Shown one piece after another: positions 1 through 7,156 of a stretch of 41,218 bases of DNA. The stretch's first letter is position 1; the number at the start of each line of letters is the position of its first letter. A program made the translations under genes and the position numbers. The stretch is taken from the NCBI GenBank assembly GCA_033855775.1, contig JAWVFT010000092.1:1-41218 (forward strand). The letters are read 5' to 3'. The stretch is from DASVTR01 sp033855775. GTDB lineage: Bacteria; Acidobacteriota; Blastocatellia; Pyrinomonadales; Pyrinomonadaceae. Below the pieces are notes generated by a model, which had not been told where the DNA came from, ran no database searches, and saw only the letters and a program-made list of their open reading frames with translations.

Positions 1-1079
1 ATCGGCCAGAAGATTGGAAGCTTTTCAAAGAGAGCGGGCGAGCCGGATTCCGCCGTGTCGCCAATCTCCATGCCGTTGTAAAGCATCGGCACGCCGTCGA
101 GCGTGAAGACGAAGGCCGAGGCCGCCAGCGCGCCGCGCTCGCCAAAGCGCACGATGGCTCGCCGCTCATCATGATTATCCGAGAAGCGCATGTGCAGCGA
201 ATCTTTCGGGAACTGCGCGCGCTCCTCGCGCCATGAATCGCGCAAACTGCTGGCGGGCTTCATGCCCATCAGCGCTTCGGTCAGCGCGCTGTGCAGCGGC
301 CATGAGTAGTCAAGGTCGAAAGCCTTGACGAGCAAATCGGGCGAGTGCCATTCGGCCAGCATCACTATGTCGGGTTTGATTCGCTCCAACTCCGCGCGCG
401 CTCGCTCCCAGAAATCGGTCGGCACGAATCCGGCCACGTCGCAGCGAAAGCCGTCCAGGTCATACTCGCGCAGCCAGAATTTCAGCATCTCAATCATGTA
501 GTCGCGCAGGCGCGGATTGTCGTAGTTGAGGTCGGCCACGTCCGCCCAATCCGGCACGGGCGGAATAATCTTGCCGCTCTTGTCGCGCGTGTAAAACTCC
601 GGCTCCTTCATCATCACGCTATCCCAAGACGTGTGATTGGCAACGATGTCAATGATAACTTTCATCCCGCGCCGGTGGGCTTCCGCAACGAGGCGGCGCA
701 AGTCTTCCTTCGTCCCGTAGTCCGGGTTAATCGCATAGTAATCGCGCACCGCATAAGGACTGCCGATGCTGCCCTTCTTCTTCTCCTGTCCCACCGGATG
801 AATCGGCATCAGCCACAGGATATTGACGCCCAACGTCTTCAACTCGTCGAGCCGCGCCGTCACGCCACCAAAATTCGCGCTGGCTGAAAAAGCGCGCGGA
901 AAGATTTCATAGATAACGCCGTCGCGCACCCAAGCGGCGGACGACCGCGCCGTCTCTTTGGAGAAATCGCGCGGCGGCGTCGCCTGTTGAGCCGACGCGC
1001 CGAGGCTCAGGCTGCACAACAACAACGTCGAGCAGAGTAGATGACAGGCAAGCTGGCGAACCCTTCGGCGCAAACGCAT
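1..1079 (-). CDS. GH13 alpha-amylase family protein, exported, 3' end cut by window edge
   Basis: The first 359 codons of a GH13 glycoside hydrolase are present; the C-terminus lies beyond base 1. The start ATG (1079) gives a signal peptide: MRLRRR, a hydrophobic core, then a likely cut after GASA (residue 30). The (beta/alpha)8 motifs are in order: IDIVANH (about 143-149, region I), GFRCDVA (about 210-216, nucleophile Asp214), MLAEWH (acid/base Glu243) and FSDNHDE (Asp304). The protein should cleave alpha-1,4-glucans outside the cytoplasm. It differs from the other two amylases here by lacking their N-terminal beta-sandwich domain and starting almost directly with the barrel. It is the last visible gene of a same-strand run with a sugar transporter, an SDR, two more GH13 enzymes and a GH77 enzyme. 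Exact specificity (amylase, maltogenic enzyme or glucosidase) cannot be read from the sequence. Confidence 0.92.
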   Translation of the reverse strand, partial: MRLRRRVRQLACHLLCSTLLLCSLSLGASAQQATPPRDFSKETARSSAAWVRDGVIYEIFPRAFSASANFGGVTARLDELKTLGVNILWLMPIHPVGQEKKKGSIGSPYAVRDYYAINPDYGTKEDLRRLVAEAHRRGMKVIIDIVANHTSWDSVMMKEPEFYTRDKSGKIIPPVPDWADVADLNYDNPRLRDYMIEMLKFWLREYDLDGFRCDVAGFVPTDFWERARAELERIKPDIVMLAEWHSPDLLVKAFDLDYSWPLHSALTEALMGMKPASSLRDSWREERAQFPKDSLHMRFSDNHDERRAIVRFGERGALAASAFVFTLDGVPMLYNGMEIGDTAESGSPALFEKLPIFWP

Positions 1080-1152
1080 AGACGCTCCAATCCTTTGATT
1101 CAACCCGAAACGCGACCGCGCCACACGCGCAGCGCGCATGATAGAGAGCGAC

Positions 1153-1207
1153 GCTTTCAACTTCCTACAGCAAAGCTTTCAACGTTCGCACGCGAGGCTT
1201 TCAGCGT
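1153..1207. repeat. Three degenerate copies of GCTTTCAacgt between MFS and amylase genes
   Basis: The 10-12 bp motif (G)GCTTTCA(A/G)CGT occurs at about 1153, 1175 and 1196, with a period of about 21-22 bp. It lies in the 121-nt gap between the MFS gene and the first amylase, running into the MFS 3' end. It could be slipped-strand duplication or a binding array; the sequence does not decide. Confidence 0.4.
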
Positions 1208-2676
1208 CGTCGCGTGTCGTCCATCAAACCCGTGCTCGGCACGGGCTGCGCCGTCCCTTGCGTGTTGAAAGGCTCGCGCTCGTCGCCTTCAATCACGGCG
1301 CGGGCCGGAACATCGTCCGCCACATCTTTCACCAGCGAGACACAGAGAGCCGCAATCAGCATGAAGGCTCCTCCGGCCATCACGACGTAGAGCGGCGCGT
1401 TCGGATTGTCGCGCCCGAAGAGCAGGCGAATCACCGGCCCGAACGTAAAGGAAGCGACGATTTCGGGAATGACGATGAAGAAGTTGAAGATGCCCATGTA
1501 GACGCCCATCCGCGCCGGAGGCAGCGCGCCCGCGAGGATGGCATACGGCATCGAGAGAATCGAAGCCCACGCGATGCCGACGCCAATCATCGTCAGGAGC
1601 AGCATGTTTTTGTCGTGAATAAAATATGCCGAGAGCAGCCCCGCCGCGCCGCACAAAAGCGCGATGACGTGAACCGTCTTGCGGCTGGTCGCGCGAGCCA
1701 GCGGCGGCAACAGAAACGCGACGGCGAAGCAGGTGATGGAATAGACGGCGAAGGCGTTGCCGCCCCACGCTTGGCCGTCCGTGAAGCGCGGGTCGCGTTC
1801 GTTCGCCGCCCCGAAGACGTGATAAGAAGTCATCAAGCCGAAGAACATCCACATGCAGAAGAGGCCGAGCCATGTGAAGAACTGTACGACGGCCAGTTGC
1901 TTCATCGTCGCGGGCATCTCGCGGATGGCCGACGAGATTTCACGCAGCAACTCGCGAATGACGGCGAGGATGCGTTGAATGATATTGCCTTCGCCGCGCA
2001 GGGCTTGCCGCCTGCGCTCAAACTCCGCCATGTCTTCCGGCGGATACTCCTTCGTCGTGAACACAGTCCACAGCACGCAGACCAGAAAGGCGACCGCTCC
2101 AATCTTGAAAGCGTAGTTGACGCTTGCCGGAATCGCGCGCACCGCTGTGTCGGCTGCCGTCGCCGTGCGCGCGTCCACGCCCATGCGACGAAAGATGTAG
2201 GGCAACAGGTTGGCGAGCGTTTGACCGATGCCGATGAAGAAGCTCTGCATCACGAATCCGGCGGTGCGCTGGTCTGTGTTCAGTTTGTCGGCGACGAACG
2301 CGCGAAACGGCTCCATCGAAACGTTGATTGACGAATCCAGTATCCAGAGCAGCCCCGCCGCCATCCAGAGCGTCGGAGAGTCGGGCATGAAGAAGAGAGC
2401 GACGCTGGCGAGAATGGCTCCGATTAAAAAGTAGGGACGGCGGCGGCCCAAACGATTCCACGTCCGGTCGCTCATCGAGCCGATGAGGGGCTGCACCAGC
2501 AGTCCCGTCACGGGCCCGGCCAGCCAGAGAATCGGTATCTGGTCGGAGTTCGCGCCGAGGTAGGTGTAGATGCCGCTCATGTTCGCAAGCTGCAATCCCC
2601 AACCGAACTGTATGCCCATAAACCCGAAACTCATGTTCCAGATTTGCCAGAAGCTCAAACGTGGTTTCTGTTGCAT
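1201..2676 (-). CDS. MFS sugar transporter, SLC45/maltose-permease-like
   Basis: A 491-aa polytopic inner-membrane protein. The N-terminus (FWQIWNMSFGFMGIQFGWGL) and the loop 2-3 motif SDRTWNRLGRRRPY match the SLC45-like branch of the major facilitator superfamily, which includes bacterial maltose/sucrose proton symporters. About 12 hydrophobic segments can be read, with a long charged central cytoplasmic loop (about residues 210-250) as usual for MFS. The start ATG is preceded by AGAGGTGAG (about 10 nt upstream). It lies 19 nt after the SDR stop, so it is probably co-transcribed with it. Among amylases and a 4-alpha-glucanotransferase, its likely job is import of maltose or short maltodextrins released in the periplasm. 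The substrate is inferred from context; the family call is firm. Confidence 0.9.
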   Translation of the reverse strand: MQQKPRLSFWQIWNMSFGFMGIQFGWGLQLANMSGIYTYLGANSDQIPILWLAGPVTGLLVQPLIGSMSDRTWNRLGRRRPYFLIGAILASVALFFMPDSPTLWMAAGLLWILDSSINVSMEPFRAFVADKLNTDQRTAGFVMQSFFIGIGQTLANLLPYIFRRMGVDARTATAADTAVRAIPASVNYAFKIGAVAFLVCVLWTVFTTKEYPPEDMAEFERRRQALRGEGNIIQRILAVIRELLREISSAIREMPATMKQLAVVQFFTWLGLFCMWMFFGLMTSYHVFGAANERDPRFTDGQAWGGNAFAVYSITCFAVAFLLPPLARATSRKTVHVIALLCGAAGLLSAYFIHDKNMLLLTMIGVGIAWASILSMPYAILAGALPPARMGVYMGIFNFFIVIPEIVASFTFGPVIRLLFGRDNPNAPLYVVMAGGAFMLIAALCVSLVKDVADDVPARAVIEGDEREPFNTQGTAQPVPSTGLMDDTRRR

Positions 2677-2695
2677 CGCTTCTCACCTCTTTCAG

Positions 2696-3415
2696 CTATC
2701 GTGCGTACAGGTTGATGTCTTCCAAAATCACGTCGCGGTCGAGCGAGAGCGCGAACATGAGAGCGCGAGCCATGTTGCCGACGTGAATCGCGCCCGCGCG
2801 CGGCTGCTCGTCTGCTCCCGTATGCTCAACGTCAACCAGCCCCGGGCAGAAGTTGAAGACGCGGATGTTGGCCTTCGTCTTGAGCGCTTGGTCGCGCAAG
2901 CTTTCGGCGAATCCGAGCAGCGCGAATTTCGAGGCGCAGTAGGAAGGCACGTCCGCGTAGCCGTGCTTGCCCGCCTGCGAAGAGACGTTGATGACATCGC
3001 CGAAATCCTGCGCCGTCATCACCGGCAGCAACGCTCGGGCAAGCCACATCGCGCCGCGCAGGTTCGTCTCCAACACTTCGTCCCAACCCTCGTCCGTGAT
3101 GCGTTCGACCGTCTCAGGCACAGCCAGCCCGGAGTTATTGACGAGCACGTCAACCGCGCCCCAACGCTCAAGCGCATACTGCGCCAGAGCCTCCGTCTGC
3201 CCACGGTGGCGCAGGTCGAACACATACGGGAAGACGCGCTCCGCTCCGCACTCGGCGTTCAACTCGTCAGCCGCGCGATGCAGCACATCCGGCCGCCGCG
3301 ACGCGATGACGACCCGCGCGCCCGCCGAACATAAAGCCTGCGCGAACGCGCGACCGATGCCCGTGCCGCCGCCCGTCACCAACGCCACTTGCTCCGTCAA
3401 GGGTTTCGTTTTCAT
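2696..3415 (-). CDS. Short-chain dehydrogenase/reductase (SDR)
   Basis: A 239-aa classical SDR and probable cytoplasmic NAD(P)-dependent oxidoreductase. It has the Rossmann glycine motif TGGGTGIG (residues 14-21), NNSG (93-96), the catalytic Ser in NVSSQAG (about 145) and the YCASK motif (Tyr159, Lys163). The Ser-Tyr-Lys catalytic set is complete. An Arg pair after beta-strand 2 (ASRRPD, about 38-43) suggests an NADP preference, though this is not decisive. It sits between the second amylase and the MFS transporter with gaps of only 17 and 19 nt, so it belongs to the starch transcription unit. Its substrate is unknown. The start lies in a 14-bp direct duplication (see the repeat at 3405-3439), and the upstream copy of the start codon opens only a five-codon minicistron. 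Confidence 0.9.
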   Translation of the reverse strand: MKTKPLTEQVALVTGGGTGIGRAFAQALCSAGARVVIASRRPDVLHRAADELNAECGAERVFPYVFDLRHRGQTEALAQYALERWGAVDVLVNNSGLAVPETVERITDEGWDEVLETNLRGAMWLARALLPVMTAQDFGDVINVSSQAGKHGYADVPSYCASKFALLGFAESLRDQALKTKANIRVFNFCPGLVDVEHTGADEQPRAGAIHVGNMARALMFALSLDRDVILEDINLYAR

Positions 3416-3439
3416 CTGTCAAAGCTTCGTTTTCATCTG
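3405..3439. repeat. 14-bp direct duplication at the amylase/SDR junction
   Basis: TTCGTTTTCATCTG occurs exactly at 3405-3418 and 3426-3439, a 21-bp period. On the coding strand each copy holds ATGAAAACGAA. The upstream ATG (3436) overlaps the amylase stop as ATGA and opens a five-codon reading frame (MKTKL, stop) that ends 3 nt before the SDR start. This looks like a tandem duplication of the SDR start region. Confidence 0.7.
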
Positions 3440-5331
3440 ACTGTAAGAATGCTCGCTGAACGCGCGGGCAAACTGATTTTGAGTTTGCCGTCCGTGACGC
3501 GCGCGTCCGTGGTTGTGTCGAGCCTGTCCGTCAACCTTGCGCCGTCGGCGAGTCGAGCGCGCGTAACATCAACCTCAAGGCTCGCAGGCTTCGCGTCGTT
3601 GTTGATGAGGACGATGACGGACGAGCTATCGCCGACGCGCGCGTAGGCGTATTGCTGCGCGGCGACGTGCAGGTTGACGAGCGCGCCGCGCCTTAAAGGC
3701 TCAAGCTCCGTGTGCAGCCGCGCCACACGTCGCACATACTCGAAGAGGTCTTGCTCGATGGCTGTGCGGCCTTGCCTTGTGAAAGCGTTGCGCTCGTCAT
3801 TGGGGAAGCCGCCGGGAAAGTCGCGCCGCGTCGTCGGCTCGTCCGCGCCTTCCATCGCAATCTCGTCGCCGTAGTAAAGCTGCGGCGCTCCGCGCGTCGT
3901 CAGGACGAACGTGTTTGCCAGTTTCAAGCCCGCGATGGTCGCTCCCTTTTCGCTCATGAAACGCCCGTCGTCATGCCCGCCGAGCAGCGTCACAAGGATG
4001 TCAGGATTCGTGTAGAGATAATCTTTGGCGAGAGCTTGCGCCACCTCGCGGACATCCTTGCCTTCGGCGAAGGCGTGGCGAATCGGATAAAAGAGCGGAA
4101 AGTCGAGCAAGCTATCGAGGCCCGAATCAATGCCGTCAAAGCGTGCGCGCCCGCCCTGAAAGAAAGACGTGTGAACGACATCGCCGTCTTTGACTTCGCC
4201 GACCACGCGGAAGCGCGGATACTCGCGCTTGATGGCCGCCGTCCAGTCGCGCCAGAAATCGTTAGGCACGTACTGCCAAGTGTCTTCACGAATCCCGTCG
4301 AGGCCCGTGACGCCAATCCACCACAAAGTATTTTGAATGAGATAACGCCTGACCTCTTCGTCCGACTGATTCAAGTCCGGCAGAAAGTCTAAGAACCAAC
4401 CTTCCATCGTCTCGCGCTTGATTTCGGGTTCGGCTCGCGGGTCGTGCAAGACCCACGTTTGGAAAACATTCTTGAGATGCGCGGCGCGCGTCCCGTTGTA
4501 CCATGTGGGCGTCGGCGAATCTTCAACCCAAGGGTGATACGGCCCGGTGTGATTGACCACCGAGTCCTGAATAATCTTGATGCCGAGCCTGTGCGCTTCG
4601 TCAACCAACTCGCGCAGCTTCGCTAACGTCCCGAAGTGTTCCTCGACGCCGTAGAAATCAATCGCGCCGTAGCCGTGAAAGCCCGTCGTCGTTCCGCCCT
4701 CTTTCTTCTCAATCTCGTCCGGGTGATTGACGTTATCGTACCAGGGCGTGAGCCAGACGGCGGTGACGCCAAGGTCTTTCAGGTAAGGCAAGCGATTGAT
4801 GACGCCTTGCAGGTCGCCGCCGTGATAGTAGAACTTGTTGGCGCGATTATAGAGGCCGCGCGATTGCGCGGGGTCGTTGTTCTTCGCGTCGCCGTCGCTG
4901 AAGCGGTCGGTCATAATCAGGTAGAGCACGTCGTCTCCTGAAAAGCCCTGAAAGCGACCGGCGCGAGCGAGCGGCTCAAGAATCTCAAACGGCGTCTCGA
5001 CCACGCCGCCCTGCGTCGTTATCCGCAGATTCCTGCGCCCTGCCTTCGCTTGCCCGTCAACCCGCACGTCAACGAAGATGTACGTTCCCGCAGCGTTGAC
5101 GCGCACCAATCCAGTCTCCAAGCCGGAGCCGACGGCCTCGACCCGTGCGCCCTGAAAATTGCGACCGCGAATCAACACGCGCACAGGATTGATTGAATGA
5201 CCGAGCCACCAGTTCGGCGGCTCGACCTTCGTCACGAGCGGTGCAGCCGTCTGCGCAGTCGAAGCCGAAGCTATCAACGCCAGCAGAGCTATCAACGAAA
5301 CAACCCGCGCGCATCTTTTGAAATTATTCAT
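3433..5331 (-). CDS. GH13 cyclomaltodextrinase/neopullulanase-like amylase, exported
   Basis: A 632-aa exported enzyme. The signal peptide MNNFKRCARVVSLIALLALIASASTA is followed by an N-terminal beta-sandwich domain (about 30-118, with VEPPNWW and INPVRVLIRGRNFQGA) resembling the Cyc-maltodext_N domain. Then comes a GH13 barrel opening with DDVLYLIMTDRFSDGD. Catalytic residues are Asp350 (GLDGIRED), Glu379 (VVGEV) and Asp454. The region IV motif reads LLGGHDD rather than the usual NHD, so the conserved Asn is replaced by Gly. A C-terminal beta domain closes the protein (about 545-632). It is a paralogue of the gene at 7157-9079 with the same architecture. It probably hydrolyses linear or cyclic maltodextrins in the periplasm. 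The start is preceded by AAAGGGG. Confidence 0.93.
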   Translation of the reverse strand: MNNFKRCARVVSLIALLALIASASTAQTAAPLVTKVEPPNWWLGHSINPVRVLIRGRNFQGARVEAVGSGLETGLVRVNAAGTYIFVDVRVDGQAKAGRRNLRITTQGGVVETPFEILEPLARAGRFQGFSGDDVLYLIMTDRFSDGDAKNNDPAQSRGLYNRANKFYYHGGDLQGVINRLPYLKDLGVTAVWLTPWYDNVNHPDEIEKKEGGTTTGFHGYGAIDFYGVEEHFGTLAKLRELVDEAHRLGIKIIQDSVVNHTGPYHPWVEDSPTPTWYNGTRAAHLKNVFQTWVLHDPRAEPEIKRETMEGWFLDFLPDLNQSDEEVRRYLIQNTLWWIGVTGLDGIREDTWQYVPNDFWRDWTAAIKREYPRFRVVGEVKDGDVVHTSFFQGGRARFDGIDSGLDSLLDFPLFYPIRHAFAEGKDVREVAQALAKDYLYTNPDILVTLLGGHDDGRFMSEKGATIAGLKLANTFVLTTRGAPQLYYGDEIAMEGADEPTTRRDFPGGFPNDERNAFTRQGRTAIEQDLFEYVRRVARLHTELEPLRRGALVNLHVAAQQYAYARVGDSSSVIVLINNDAKPASLEVDVTRARLADGARLTDRLDTTTDARVTDGKLKISLPARSASILTVR

Positions 5332-5359
5332 AACCCCTTTTTCAAGCGTCCGCCGTGAT

Positions 5360-5409
5360 GAATGAAAGCCGATTCAGTTATTCCGAATGAAAGCCGATTT
5401 GCTTATTCC
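5360..5409. repeat. Two tandem 25-bp units at the 3' end of malQ
   Basis: Units 5360-5384 and 5385-5409 are identical except for three adjacent positions (cag versus tgc). Each includes the GGAATAA that ends the glucanotransferase gene (TAA at 5403-5405), so the last codons plus the stop were duplicated downstream into the 71-nt gap before the amylase start. Confidence 0.75.
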
Positions 5410-6938
5410 ACTTTCTGAATCCTGCCGTACAACTCCGTTATCTCGCGCAGCCGCGCGCTCAGTTTCTCGTCAAGCGCGCCCGCCTCGTAACGCCAATTCC
5501 AGTTGCCGCTCGTGCTGGCGGGGAGATTCATGCGGGCTTCCGTGCCGAGGCCGAGCAAATCCTGCAAGGGAACGATGGCGATGTCGGCGACGGAGGCGAG
5601 GACGGCGCGGATGAAGTCCCAATGGATTTCTGCGCCGTCCGAGTCAAGGTAATCGAGACAGAATTTGCGCTCGCGTTCGACCTGCGCGGCGTCGCGCGTC
5701 GAGCCTGCTCCGGCTTCGCTCTTGAACCAACCGGCGGTGGTGTCGTTGTCGTGTGTGCCCGTGTAGACGACGACGTTGCGAATGTAGTTGTGCGGCAAGT
5801 CTAAGTTCTTCGGGTCGCCGCCAAAACCGAATTGCAGGATACGCATGCCGGGAAAGCCGAAGTCGTCGCGCAGGGCTTCGACATCGGGCGTGATGACGCC
5901 GAGGTCTTCGGCGATAATCGGCAACTCTCCGAGCGAGCGTTTGATGGCCGTGAACAATTCCCTGCCCGGCACATTCACCCAACGCCCGCGCTCCGCCGTC
6001 TGGTCTGCGCCGGGGACTTCCCAGGACGCCGCGAAGCCGCGAAAGTGGTCTATCCGCACGATGTCGAAAATTTCCAGCGTTGCCTGCACGCGCCGCAGCC
6101 ACCATTGAAAGCCTTCGACGCGCATCCTCTCCCAGTTGTAAATAGGGTTGCCCCAGAGTTGGCCCGTCGCGCTGAAGTAGTCCGGCGGGACGCCCGCGAC
6201 GACGATTGGATTGCCGCGCTCGTCCAGCTTGAATTGTTCGGGATTTGTCCAAACGTCCGCCGAATCGCGCGCCACGAAAATCGGAATATCGCCGATGAGC
6301 TTGACGCCCGCGGCGTGCGCGTAAGACTTCAACGCGGCCCATTGTTTGAAGAAGAGAAACTGGTAAAACTTATGCGCGTCCACCTGCTCGCGCAAGTTCT
6401 CGCGGGCGCGAAAGAGCGCGTCGCGGTCGCGCCTGACGAGCGCAGAGTCCCACTCGTTCCAGGCCTTGCCGTCCTGCGCGTCCTTCAAGGCGCGAAAGAG
6501 CGCGTAGTCGTCGAGCCACGAAGCGGCCTGCTGGCTAAAGCCCTCGAAGTCTGCGCGCAGGCCCGTGTCGGTCGTCCGCCGGAAATTCTCGAAAGCCTTG
6601 GCGAGAAGGCGATTCTTAAACTTGATGACCTCGCCAAACTCGACGCGCGCAGCCGGGAACGATGGCGCGTCCGTTAAGTCCGAAGCCGATAGCAAACTTT
6701 CCCTGACGAGTTGTTCGGGGCTGACGAGCAGGGCGTTTCCGGCGAACGCGGAGAAGCATTGATACGGCGAATCGCCGAAGCCCGTCGGCCCCAAAGGCAA
6801 CACTTGCCAAAGACTCTGGCCCGACGCTTCCAGAAAATCCACGAAGGCGTAGGCAGCTTCGCCCAAATCGCCGATGCCGAATTTTCCCGGCAATGATGTC
6901 GGGTGCAGCAGAAGACCGCTCGTTCTGGGAAAGCTCAC
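5403..6938 (-). CDS. malQ: 4-alpha-glucanotransferase (amylomaltase, GH77)
   Basis: The enzyme disproportionates maltodextrins in the cytoplasm, transferring glucanosyl units and releasing glucose. Diagnostic GH77 stretches are LLLHPTSLPGKFGIGDLG at the N-terminus, the DIPIFVARDSADVW and VAGVPPDYFSATGQLWGNPI loops, VRIDHFRG (nucleophile about Asp297), IIAEDLG (acid/base about Glu344) and YTGTHDNDT (about Asp397). I chose the GTG at 6938 (511 aa). It has a perfect AAGGAG at 6945-6950 with a 6-nt spacer, and the GH77 homology begins right after it. An upstream in-frame ATG at 7034 would add 32 residues of leader with no homology. There is no signal peptide, so the enzyme is cytoplasmic, unlike its amylase neighbours. 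Confidence 0.95.
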   Translation of the reverse strand: MSFPRTSGLLLHPTSLPGKFGIGDLGEAAYAFVDFLEASGQSLWQVLPLGPTGFGDSPYQCFSAFAGNALLVSPEQLVRESLLSASDLTDAPSFPAARVEFGEVIKFKNRLLAKAFENFRRTTDTGLRADFEGFSQQAASWLDDYALFRALKDAQDGKAWNEWDSALVRRDRDALFRARENLREQVDAHKFYQFLFFKQWAALKSYAHAAGVKLIGDIPIFVARDSADVWTNPEQFKLDERGNPIVVAGVPPDYFSATGQLWGNPIYNWERMRVEGFQWWLRRVQATLEIFDIVRIDHFRGFAASWEVPGADQTAERGRWVNVPGRELFTAIKRSLGELPIIAEDLGVITPDVEALRDDFGFPGMRILQFGFGGDPKNLDLPHNYIRNVVVYTGTHDNDTTAGWFKSEAGAGSTRDAAQVERERKFCLDYLDSDGAEIHWDFIRAVLASVADIAIVPLQDLLGLGTEARMNLPASTSGNWNWRYEAGALDEKLSARLREITELYGRIQKVE

Positions 6939-6994
6939 GCATCGCTCCTTAACGGTGGATAGAAATCTATTGAAGGCGGCAAGGCTCGCGCTCC

Positions 6995-7012
6995 GCATCG
7001 AAAACTCGATGC
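6995..7012 (-). promoter_or_regulatory. Leader hairpin upstream of the 4-alpha-glucanotransferase gene
   Basis: GCATCGA (6995-7001) and TCGATGC (7006-7012) are perfect 7-bp arms around a 4-nt loop. Further GC-rich pairing outside them is possible (CTCGCG with CGCGCG). It lies 57 nt before the GTG start and downstream of a TATACT box at 7074-7079, so it would be in the mRNA leader. It could be structural or a weak terminator for the upstream amylase; no U-run follows. Confidence 0.35.
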
Positions 7013-7156
7013 CTCGCGCGCCGCTTCTTCGCACGCCTCAAAGCTGCTGATGACTGTCTTGACTGTGCTCGCCAGTATAGCTTAAACCCGCGGACGCGCG
7101 ACATCATTTTCCGAGCCGCCGCTTCATGCTCCGTCAAGCAACAAAAGCGCTGCTAA

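Noticed and set aside
1138..2331. A 397-codon plus-strand open frame, and similar long plus-strand frames at 5832-6677, 14523-15500, 16594-17517 and 17674-18741
   Set aside because: Each lies antisense to a well-recognised minus-strand gene, has Arg/Asp/Val-rich low-complexity translation without family motifs and lacks a ribosome site. They are shadows caused by GC-rich codon use.
6939..7034. Longer 543-aa form of the 4-alpha-glucanotransferase from ATG 7034
   Set aside because: The extra 32 residues have no family similarity and cover the leader hairpin, while GTG 6938 has a perfect AAGGAG at the right distance.
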